Source: Nissolia schottii
Lineage: Eukaryota; Streptophyta; Magnoliopsida; Fabales; Fabaceae
NCBI GenBank assembly: GCA_003254905.1
Contig: QANU01019017.1
Location: forward strand, 72,894-136,893
Direction: 5' to 3'
Length of the DNA: 64,000 nucleotides
Made by a program: the position numbers and the translations under genes. Under the pieces are notes generated by a model, which was not told the DNA's origin, ran no database searches, and was given only the letters and a program-made list of their open reading frames with translations. Positions 45,236 through 55,438 of this stretch are shown one piece after another (within the stretch, counting starts at the first letter, position 1; the number at the start of each line of letters is the position of its first letter).

Positions 45236-46830
45236 GTAACCTTAGTTTTACTCACCCCCTTAGTGGTGATTGTATGCTTGCTTTGTTTTGAGGATTTTGT
45301 AATATGTTAGAACTGTTATGTTAGGGTTTTATGATGATTCTGAAGGGTCCTGTGACCTGGACTAGCTAGGATTTTATTGGTTGGAATATGTGTGAAAAAC
45401 CCAAGAAGTGTCCATGAGAAAGGATGGCAAGAAACCAAGGAAAACCAAAGAAGTATGTTGTTGTTCACCCAGGTATCGCTGAGCGGCCTCACGAGTCGCT
45501 GAGCGATCTCGTGAACCGCTGAACGGCCTGTGTGAACCGCTGAGTGAAGTGTACCGCTGAGCGGTCCTATGCTTCGCTGAACGGTTCAGGCTGAACTTAA
45601 AGATAAGGATGGAAAATGTTTCTAGAACCTGGCGTCAGACCGCTGAGCGGTCCAGATAACCGCTGAGCGGCCTGAGAGCCCTTTGAAAGTGATTTTGAAA
45701 ATGGGGAGGACCGAGTCTCAGGGAGCTCATGGAAACTGTCTTGGACACATAGTCCAACAAGCAAAGATTTAATTGATGTATGTAATAAAAGGAATGTATA
45801 TGAAACATTGCATGTACAATGAATATGTTTAAAAATGATTATAATGTCATGCATCATGAAGACCGGGTTGTCAATAAGTGTTAGGACAACCTTAGAGAAC
45901 TAGAGGTTAATCACCTAAATGCTTAAAGATCATAATTTAATATTAGGGAACAAGTATGTAGCTATATGATAGGAAGCATCTCTCTTGGCGGACACGCCCC
46001 TCACCAGTCCCCACAAAGGGGTGGACTGGTTAATGATGAGGAATGAAAAGAAAGAAAGGAAAGAAAAGATGAATGAGAAAGGGTGACTCACGCCTATGAA
46101 ATGATGATGATATATGGGTCTCCACTTGGTTGTGTCATAGGGCCAACCCCTCGCCCTCCCACTAGGTGGACGGTTATCTCTATTGGTGATCGAAGACAGA
46201 ACATTAGTTATCCGCGGTGGCTCGCAACCACTCAGGTTATAGCGCTGCCTGGTCGACATCAATCAGAGGACAGAAGCAGGTTGTAGATGTTTGGCTGCAT
46301 CTACATGAGTGGGAAAGACTCGGCGTGGCCCTGGTCCATTAGTTAGCTGGGAGCCGACGCAGCCTCGGTCCATTAGTTAGCCGAGAGCATGGAAAGCAGG
46401 ATGCGCCCCGGTCCATTAGTTAGCCGGCACGCATGAGAGAGTCTCAAAGTTCGCATGCATAACGTATAAAATGAATGGAAATGTAATGATATGATGAACG
46501 ATTATGTAATGTATAAGTATATGATAATGTATATGAGCATGGGTATGAAGTAAATACCGTCAAGAGAACGCCTAAGACGGTTATGTATGTACGCAAGAAA
46601 AGTAACAAGCACGAGAACTTAGATAAGAAAGACTAGATCCCCGGTCACCTAGTAAAGTAGATAAAGCCGTTCAGGACCTCAGGCCAGACAATAATCAGTA
46701 GGATGTTAGTATGCATGTTCACTGAGAAACACCTGAGCGGCCTGGTTGATAAGTAAGAAAAAGAGATCCTCTACGCTAAGGTTAACCACTGAGGACAACA
46801 GTTCTCACCCCCACTCGCTTATGCTTCCAG
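45236..46830 (+). other. Intron-like segment in LTR D (donor- and acceptor-like ends)
   Basis: Starts GTAACC after AAGTGG and ends CTTCCAG before GG, with the pyrimidine-rich CTCACCCCCACTC upstream of the AG. Matching pairs: 31288-32771 (A), 4789-6173 (B), 13026-15049 and 34235-36350 (C), 16003-10092 minus (F), 8543-3988 minus (A) and 1467-85 minus (B). Splicing here is inferred from conserved ends only; it is not an established feature of Tekay elements to my knowledge. Confidence 0.4.
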
Positions 46831-46892
46831 GAACAGGCGAAGACTATGACGGCTACGAGGAGCCATATGAGGAGTTACCTGCGGAGCCGTGA
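46821..46892 (+). CDS. Acidic micro-ORF in LTR D (23 aa, ends PAEP)
   Basis: Reads M-L-P-G then a Glu/Asp/Tyr-rich stretch and ends P-A-E-P-stop. The family F counterpart is 10036-10101 minus. Its ATG lies 7 bases before the acceptor-like CCAG^G, so it may be coincidental with a splice signal. Confidence 0.3.
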   Translation: MLPGTGEDYDGYEEPYEELPAEP

Positions 46893-47293
46893 CAGCCGAG
46901 GGCAGACCAGCAGAAGACCAGTCTTTTTGGATATGTATTTTGTATTTTGATATGTAGCGTTATGTATTTGGCTTGTATATGTAACCTATTATGATACTCT
47001 GTTGGGTGTAATTTGTGATGGACCAGATACATGCTTATGTAATTATTTATGCCAGTCATGACTATTACTCTTAAGCTTAAGCTCTATCGTTTGTATTATA
47101 TGCTTTGATTCATGCGCGGCTCATAATTTGCAAATAAGGTAACCAGCAGAAAAGTTTTTAAAATGGTCCATATTTTCCTTAATCTAGTATTTTTGAAAGA
47201 TAATAAAGGACTACAGGTAATCCCACCAAATGATTAACAACCTAGTGAGCGTTGCGTACTACTCGAGGGTATGCAGTTTGCTAGGGTGTTACA

Positions 47294-50200
47294 GTTGGTA
47301 TCAGAGCAGTTTAGTCCTACGTGAGCCTATGGACTGAGCTGCACTATGCTTCCGAGCATGATTAACGGTGTAGGTCTTTGCTAAGTGGTATGTGCTAAGT
47401 TCATGTGTACCCTCCTTTCTTGAGACTGATCAACTCAGAATTGTACAAGTACAACAGATTAGGCATGCTGCCTCGAAGAGACCATACACAGTGGACGATG
47501 GAGCCAGTAGAATTTGCTTACATCCTTTGTGAAATGGCCTAAGTCACCCAGGCTCAGGCCCAAGCAACTCAAGCCCAAGCACAGGCAACGAATCAGATGG
47601 CAGCAGCTGCCATGCATCGGAATCTGGCCCCAACAGTTGAAGAGGCAGAAGTGAAAAAGTTTGCTGAGTTTGGAAGAGCAAACCGCTCGATTTTTGAAGA
47701 GTTGATGGACCCAGAACTCCTTCATAACTGGATAGCAGAAACGAAGCAGGTTTTTTAGGATGTCCCCTGTACAGAGGTGCAAAAAGCTCGATTTGCTACA
47801 CGGAAGCTGCGAGGTGCGGGTAGAACCTGGTGGAACTCCACCAGACCTCTTTTAGAACAGCAGGGAGGTCCTGTCACATGGGAGCGATTTACCACTGCTC
47901 TCTTGAACAAGTATTTCCCTAAGGGGCTGAGGGACCAGAAAGAAGCGGAGTTTATGGAGCTGCAACAGGGGGACATGACAGTGGCTGAATACACGTCCAC
48001 CTTTGAGGTTGTGCCACTATTCCTCCATATATCAGTTGCTCCCTAATGAAGCATGGAAATGTGGAAAGTTTCAGAGGGGACTGAAGGAAGAGTTGCAGAT
48101 GGCCATTAACCATTGGGACATCCAGGATTATGCCCTTCTGGTTAGTAAGTGTATGACGCTGGAGGAGTCGGTCAGGAATCTGACCAAGGCCAGAAACGCA
48201 AGGAACAAGCAGAGGATGGAAGAGTAACGGGTTCGTCACAAGCACAGCGACATAAGGGGCCCGTTCAGGCTACGTTCCCTGGGAGAGGGAGAGGACAGTT
48301 TCTTCAATGACCTCAGCAGTGGACCGCGAGACCACAGGGCTCGATGGGATCAGGATTTCCCAGGCCCCTGCAACCAATGATCAGACCCCAGCAGCAGACA
48401 GTGAGGCCACCACAGCAGGGTGGAGTTATGAGAAACTCTGGGCTAGAGACCCGAGGAGGTCAACCAAGCAGGGAGGCCAGACCGCCATGCCCCAAATGCG
48501 GGAAGCCCCACCTTGGTGATTGCCTCGCCGGGCAGAAGGTGTGCTATAGGTGTGGATAGAGTGGTCACTTCGCCAAGTTTTGCACAACTGTCCCACCACC
48601 AGTTCAGCAACAAGGAAGAGTCTTTACCCTATCTGGAGAGGAGACTGAGGATGCAGAAGGTCTGATATGGGTAAGTGTACGATGCTGGGTAATATTCTAA
48701 CTGTATTATATGATTCAGGGGCATCGCACTCCTTCATTTCCCATGATAGTGTCAGGAAGCTGAACCTATCGCCCGTAGCACTACCCTATACGCTGAGGGT
48801 ATCTACCCCTACCGCTCCACTAGTTGAGACTTGCCGAGTATGTCTCCAATGTCCACTTCAGTTACAGGATCGGATGTTCGTAGTTGACTTTATATGTTTA
48901 CCCTTAGTGGGCTTGGATGTCATTCTACGAATGGATTGGTTACGCGACAACCAGGTGATCTTGGATTGCACGAAGAAACTAGTAACCTTTCCTTCCGTGG
49001 TTCCAACCATGCCACCCTCTAAGGAAGAATCAGTAGTTTTGTACTGCTGTCCATTGGAGAACTAGAGCCTCATGTTCCTGGCTTCGTCAGAGGTGGAGGC
49101 AAAGCAGGATGTGATGCATATTCCGGTGGTGAGTGAGTACCCAGATGTATTCCCCGATGACATTCCGGAGTTTCCCCTGAGGAGAGAAGTAGAATTCTCT
49201 ATTAGCTTCGTTCTGGGAGCTGGACCAATCTCGATGGCACCATACCGTATGTCCACGGTAGAACTGCAGGAGTTGAAAAAGCAGCTGGAGGAATTATTGG
49301 ACAAGCAGTTTATTCGACCTAGTGCGTCACCATGGGGAGCTACCGTGTTGTTCGTGAAGAAGAAAGATGGCTCGATGAGGCTGTGGATTGATTACCGGCA
49401 ACTGAATAAGGTCACAATCAAGAACAAGTACCCGTTGCCGAGGATCGATGATTTGATAGACCAACTGAGAGGAGCCAAGGTGTTTTCAAGGATTGATCTG
49501 CGCTCAGGGTACCATCAGATACGAGTCTCAGATGAAGATATTCCCAAGACAGCTTTCAGGACTTGCTATGGCCATTATGAGTTCACCGTGATGTCGTTCA
49601 GGTTGACTAATGCCCCTGTGATTTTCTTGGATTACATGAACCGAATCTTTAGGTTGTACTTGGACGAGTGCGTGATAGTCTTTATAGATGATATTTTGAT
49701 ATACTCGAAGACTGAGGAGGATCACGCCAAGCATCTCAGGTTGGTTCTGGATGTCTTGAAGGAGAAGCAGATGTATGCTAAGCTTTCCAAATGCAAGTTT
49801 TGGACGAGGGAAGTGAAGTTCTTGGGACAAGTGGTGACAGAGCAGGGAATCTTGGTGGATCCGAGTAAGGTTGCGGCTGTAATAGAATGGGAGCAACTGA
49901 CTACAATCACGGAGATCAGGAGCTTCTTGGGATTTGCGGGCTACTACCGAAGGTTTATCAAGGGGTTTTCTTAGATGGCACTACCCCTTACCATGCTCAC
50001 CTGCAAGGAAGTTAAGTTCGAGTGGTCACCGGAATGTGAGGAGAGCTTCCGCAAGCTCGAGGAGAAGTTGACTACTGCATCTGTACTGATTTTACCAGAT
50101 CCTCACACGCCGTATGAGGTGTACTGTGATGCCTCGAGGATGGAACTTGGATGTGTGCTCATGCAGAACCGCCAAGTGGTGGCTTATGCTTCACGACAGC

Positions 50201-51017
50201 TAAGACCCCACGAGGCGAATTATCCGACCAATGACTTGGAATTGGCAGCAGTGGTGTTTGCCTTGAAGATATGGAGGCACTATCTGTATGGTATCTGATT
50301 TGAAGTATTCTCCGACCACAAGAGCCTACAGTACCTCTTTGATCAGAAGGAGTTGAATATGAGACAAAGGAGGTGGATGGAGTTTCTGAAGGACTATGAC
50401 TTTGGTCTAAACTACCATCCCGGGAAGGCGAATGTAGTAGCGGATGCATTGAGCAGAAAAGCGTTGCACATGGCTCAGATGATGGTAGAAGAGTCCAAGC
50501 TGCTGGAAGAGTTTCGAGACCTGAATTTGGGAGTGGTTAGACAGGAGAGCAATATCAAGCTAGGTCCACTGCAGATTACTAGCAGCTTCAAGCAGAGGAT
50601 AGTCGAAGCTCAGCAACATTGTCAAGAGGACCTCTGGCTAAAGTTTGTCAAGGCGGTGAAGGAGGGGAAGGTCCAAGCAGCAGTGGTAGGCAGTGATGGC
50701 ATCATCCACTTCAGCAACCGAGTTTGCGTACCCGATAAAGGTACTCTGCGGAGAGACATTCTGAATGAAGGTCACAAGGGAAAGTTCACTATGCACCCAA
50801 GTATCACCAAAATGTATCATGATCTGAAGCAGATGTTTTGGTGGCCAGGTTTGAAGCGAGATGTGGAAGAATGGGTGCAAAAGTGTCTGGTGTGTCAGAA
50901 GGCGAAGGTCGAATACCGGAAAAATCCAGGATTGTTAACTACTCTAGAGATACCCGAATGGAAGTGGGATGGCATATCCATGGATTTTGTATCGGGATTG
51001 CCGCGTACGACGAGAGA
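47294..51017 (+). pseudogene. Tekay element D interior: gag, protease, reverse transcriptase, RNase H, integrase
   Basis: Primer site TGGTATCAGAGC at 47296-47307. Gag spans about 47466-48230 (FTTALLNKYFPKGLRDQKEA). Two zinc-knuckle-like Cys clusters lie at about 48490-48590 (CPKCGKPHLGDC; CYRCG). The protease spans about 48667-48990 (LYDSGASHSFIS), reverse transcriptase about 49130-49800 ([24 protein letters not shown] and FIDD near 49680), RNase H about 50100-50450 (VYCDAS) and integrase from about 50770 with its finger near 50880 (KCLVCQKAKVEY). It ends against LTR sequence at about 51018; the integrase core and chromodomain are not seen. Broken, with several breaks. Confidence 0.88.
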
Positions 51018-52070
51018 TGCTCACTTACGGACGATTCCGCAGACACTAGAACGGACCCGTTTGGCCCCGTTTAGCCAGTAGAACTGAGTAGTGGGCCCCA
51101 ATCTTGGGAAACCATACCTTATAGGGAAAAGATGGTAAAACCCTAGAGAAACCCCAAATTGTTACTAGGAAGCTTTGGCGATCGCGGAACACCAGCGGAA
51201 CGGTCCCGTTCAGACACCGACGAGAGATAACCGGTCAACGGTATCTGTGAAAAATACTCTTCCAGAGAAAAATTCACAAATGCCTTGAAGTGATAGTACC
51301 TTGAGGTAGAGGGGCAGGGCGGTATAAGCGGAATATTTTTCGGACAACCGTGCGCGAAGCACCGGGACTGCGAACGATCAAAAATAAGTGAAACGGGACT
51401 GCGTGGGCCCCACATCTGCAATTGACCACGTGATTACTGCAGATTTTCAAGGAAAATAATAAAGAATTAGGTTAATATTCATTGATTTGACCTTAGAATT
51501 ATCTAACCTAATTAATTAATTCATAAATTAAATAGAAAATGGCATTTTGGTAATTTTGGCAAAGGGCATAATGGGAAAATGGCCAAATTTTTGTGGCTAT
51601 ATAAGGGCATGGCCAGCAGCTCATTTTTCATTCATTTTCTCTCTAGGAAGTCCCGAAACTCTGCCCGTTTACTCGCCTGACGCGTTGCGAAAACCCTGCC
51701 GGAATACTGCGGGAATCAGGAAACGATCTGGGAAGGCTAAGCCCTCAAGGAATCTGCCTCTTTGCCACCATTTTCTGCCCTTTCAAGCCTCTAAGGAAGT
51801 GGGTAACCTTAGTTTTACTCACCCCCTTAGTGGTGATTGTATACTTGCTTTGTTTTGAGGATTTTGTAATATGTTAGAACTGTTATGTTAGGGTTTTATG
51901 ATGATTCTGAAGGGTCCTGTGACCTGGAGTAGCTAGGATTTTATTGGTTAGAATATGTGTGAAAAACCCAAGAAGTGTCCATGAGAAAGGATGGCAAGAA
52001 ACCAAGGAAAACCAAAGAAGTATGTTGTTGTTCGCCCAGGTATCACTGAGCGGCCTCACGAGTCGCTGAG

Positions 52071-55000
52071 TGTAACATCCCGATTTCTTAGAAAAATAAT
52101 TAAAACGCATAATTAGAGATTTAATTTTTCTAACCTTGATTAGAGAATTAGATAAGGAAAATTTTGGTAGAATAGACTTAGGAATTAGACGTGTTCCGAT
52201 AGGAAGTTCAGCCGACAGGCGAACGGCCATTGTACGCCGGTAGGACTTTCTGACGTACCAAAGGTGTCTGTGAAAATACTCTCCCGGAGGAAAATTCACA
52301 AACATCTTTAAATATTAGTGCCTTTAGGTAGGGGAGAATTAGAGGTTCGCGACGGTATCGACGGAATATTTTTCGGACGACCGTGCGCGACGTACCGACG
52401 CTGCGAGCCATAAAACACGAGCGAACCGGGACGGGAGAATACCAAATTTCAGCACCTAGAGCTGAAAGGCTGCACGGCTAGAGCTGGGAAATTGTGCACA
52501 AATAATCCCCTAAATTATGCTTCTACACTTACATCTACCATTGCTTTTCTTACACTTCAAATGCTTAATCACATCATGCCCACGCTTTTCACTATTCACA
52601 CATTTATTACACCCAAAGAAACAAGGAAACTCCCTCACCACTAGCTCTCCAAACTGAGAAGCTCTCTCCAAAGACTCCCAAGAGACATTTGCTTTCTCTC
52701 ATTTTTCCAAAACACACTCCCAAGCATTCAAGAAGCTCAAGCACATTCTCTTCTTCTTCCACCTCTCTTCAAGGCCGAAACCCACAGCACCCCAAAGTCT
52801 TCCCATCTCAGCTTTCTGCTTGTATTTCTTCCGCTGCAAGAGGAAACAACATCACCCTCTCCATCGCACATGATTCTCACCATAGAGGAAAGGGAGGCTC
52901 AAGCTTTGGGAAGCATCAAGGCTTGCAAGGCTTCACTTCCAAGCTCTTATCTTCACCCCTGTCCATGGGATGTTTACTTGTATCTATATATGTGTGTTTA
53001 AAGTAGGAAAAGTTTAGAAATGTATAAGGATAAATGTTGTTGATGTATGCTGGAAAATATTATGTTGGTTTTGCGTGATTTTGGATGTCCGTTGTGTTCA
53101 AAGAACTGGGAAAGGTATGGGACGAATGTGAGAAAAGAGTAAGGGAACAAGATAAAATAACCAGGAGCTGGACGCCGAGGTTTCTGAGGAGGGGTCCTGA
53201 GAGGAGTTTAGAGTTGATGAGTGGGACAGTAGGGTACTGGACGGGTCCGTATGGGGTCCCGGAGGTGCGTGAGAGGAACACTTGGAGAGTGAGCGAGAGC
53301 TAAGGATGGTGCAGGTTGGGGTTCCGCGCAGAATCCCTGTAGGTTGTGTCTGTGGTGTCCGCGGAGGATGCCCTAGAGTGATGGAGTTGAACCCCTAGAT
53401 TCGTTAAGTGTCTCCTTAGGTTTCCCAAGTGGCACCAGAAACGGTGATAGTGTGGGCTTCCGCAGAGGATCCCCCAAGAGTGTAGGAAGGTGCGTAGAGT
53501 AGCGGAGTGGGCATCAGAAATGGTGTGGATTGGGTCCGCGGAGGAACCATGGAGAGTACAAGGAGTTACGCGAGGAGTGCCAAGTAGGCATTAGGAAGGG
53601 GTCCGGTGGGGGGTTCCGCGTAGGTTCCCCGGAGGGACGAGTGACTCCCTGGAGAGTAGCCCGAGTAAGTACCATCAGTGGTCGCCATAGGGTCCGCGGA
53701 GGTACCCTGGGCGCTGAGCAGATTCCAGAAGTTAGGGCTAGTGCCAACAAGAATTCCATAGCGGGTTCCGCGGAGGTTCCTGAACGCTGAGGGTGGTTCC
53801 GAGTTCATGATATTTCACCAAGTACCCAGTATGAAGAAGTCTATACATTGAATGTATGATAGTACGTGTTTTACTATGTGTAACCGAAAGGTGCTGTGAA
53901 TGAGTATATTAGTATTAAAGTCCTGCATGCATCATGAGGAAAGATCACTAGAAACTAGGTTATGACCAATGTTAATGAATAAAGAGCATAATGAATGTAA
54001 GAACTGGAAAAGTAAAGAAAGATAAAGTGCATATGATGATGAAGTAAGATGAATGAAGGGATGCTAACCCAGGTAAGCCGGTACGCGGAAGAGAAAGAAA
54101 GTAATGGTACCATTTACTTAAAGATGTAAAGTTCATGCATAGTGCACAAGGGTCGGCTCACAAGGAACGCATGGGGCTCGATCACGTCACCAGGCTCACA
54201 AGGAACGCATGGGACACGATCAACTTGCATACATACCTATGTGACTACAGCGTCGCGGTGCCCGACCATGTCACCATGCTCACAAGGAACGCATAGGGCA
54301 AGGTCACCAGGCATGCGCATACGAGTAGCAAAGTCAGAACGGTCAAGGATAGAAAGCGCGAGGACTTAGTAAGAAAGATTAGTTCCCTGTCACCTAGTAA
54401 CTAGATAAAGCCGCCCAGGAACTTAGGCAAGAGAATAACTGGTAGGATGTCTAGACGCATGCACACTTAGAGATCTCCTGGACGGCCGGAGCATAATTGA
54501 GTAAACAAGAGCCCGAGTCATAGTAACCACTGAGAACCACTGTTCTCACCCCCACTCACTTATGGCTTCAGGCGAGATAGATGACGTCCCTGCCGAGGAA
54601 GAGGCGGATCTTGCGCAGCAGGTTTAGGACAGTGGATCCTGAGACAGGGGAGGATGCAGAGCTATGGACAGTGCTGTTCGTGAACCGTCCCCCACCTCTC
54701 CGCGTTACACCACCGGTCATTCTAGAGCCCGTGACTTCCGCGGATGGCGAGCCCGTTCCCTACGAGAAAGACGTGGAGGTCGACCCCGTCTCCGTCCGAC
54801 TCTGACAGCCCGACGTACCCGTGTCCTCACCAACCGAGGAGGACGCTCTCATCGAGTTCTTAGAGGAGGAGGACGAGCCCGAGGAGGAAGACCCGGAGGA
54901 GGAGTCCGAAGAGGAGGACCCGGAGGAGGATCCCGAGGAAGAGGACCCGGAAGAGGACCCCAGCGAGGATGAGCATGAGAGCTGACTGCCCTGATTCTGA

Positions 55001-55438
55001 CCCTGTCTTCAGATAGCGATTTTTGGCCAGTAGCACTAGTTTACTGTATATTTTGGTATGTCATTTTGTTGTGCGGGCTCGTGAGATGTACGGCCCCATT
55101 TATGTATTGATACAATATTATTAATATGCAAATGTATGACATTGACTGTTGACCCACTTGGTGTTATTTACTTTGTTGTTTATGTATGTATGTGTATGAC
55201 AGACGGCGCACGTATTTATCTGCTATACGAATATACGGGACTCAAAATAGTCCAAACGCATGGCTGTAGACTAACTATTATATTATGTTTCAAGAAAAAA
55301 GAAATGGGTCCCTATTTTCAGCTAACTTAACTATGTTCCAAAGTAAATTAGGGACTGCCAGTATTCCCACACAGCAGTTAACAACCTGGCAGACGTAGAT
55401 TATAACTTAAGCATAAGCTGCTAACCTAGGGTGTTACA
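52071..55438 (+). repeat. Element E 5' LTR
   Basis: 3368 bases. Contains the GACGACCGTGCGCGACG block (about 52376), a degenerate GGTTCCGCGGAGG minisatellite zone (53170-53800), GCTCACAAGGAACGCATGG repeats (54150-54300), the conserved core block (54366-54490), the CACCCCCACTCACTTATG motif, an acceptor-like TTCAG^G (54571) and an ORF homologous to 59280-59684 starting at 54581. Confidence 0.92.
54150..54300 (+). repeat. GCTCACAAGGAACGCATGG repeats
   Basis: Three copies about 40-95 bases apart in the 5' LTR; the 3' LTR has the same zone at 58815-59000 with four copies. Confidence 0.75.

Larger units (their letters stand above)
44321..47293 (+). mobile_element. Tekay element D, 5' LTR
   Basis: 2973 bases from TGTAACATCCCGGTCC to GGGTGTTACA, followed by the primer site. 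In order: the CGGACGACCGTGCGCGACG block (about 44775), a TATA element CTATATAAGG (45029-45038), a donor-like GTGG^GTAACC (45236), a GCTGAGCGG cluster (45478-45670), the GGTCCATTAGTTAGC triple (46325-46435), the conserved core block (46615-46745), the CACCCCCACTCGCTTATG motif and an acceptor-like CCAG^G (46830). Confidence 0.9.

Noticed and set aside
54664-54972. Gly/Arg-rich frame (RGGG... repeats)
   Set aside because: Alternative frame of the GAGGAGGAC repeat in the family E LTR ORF; composition driven.
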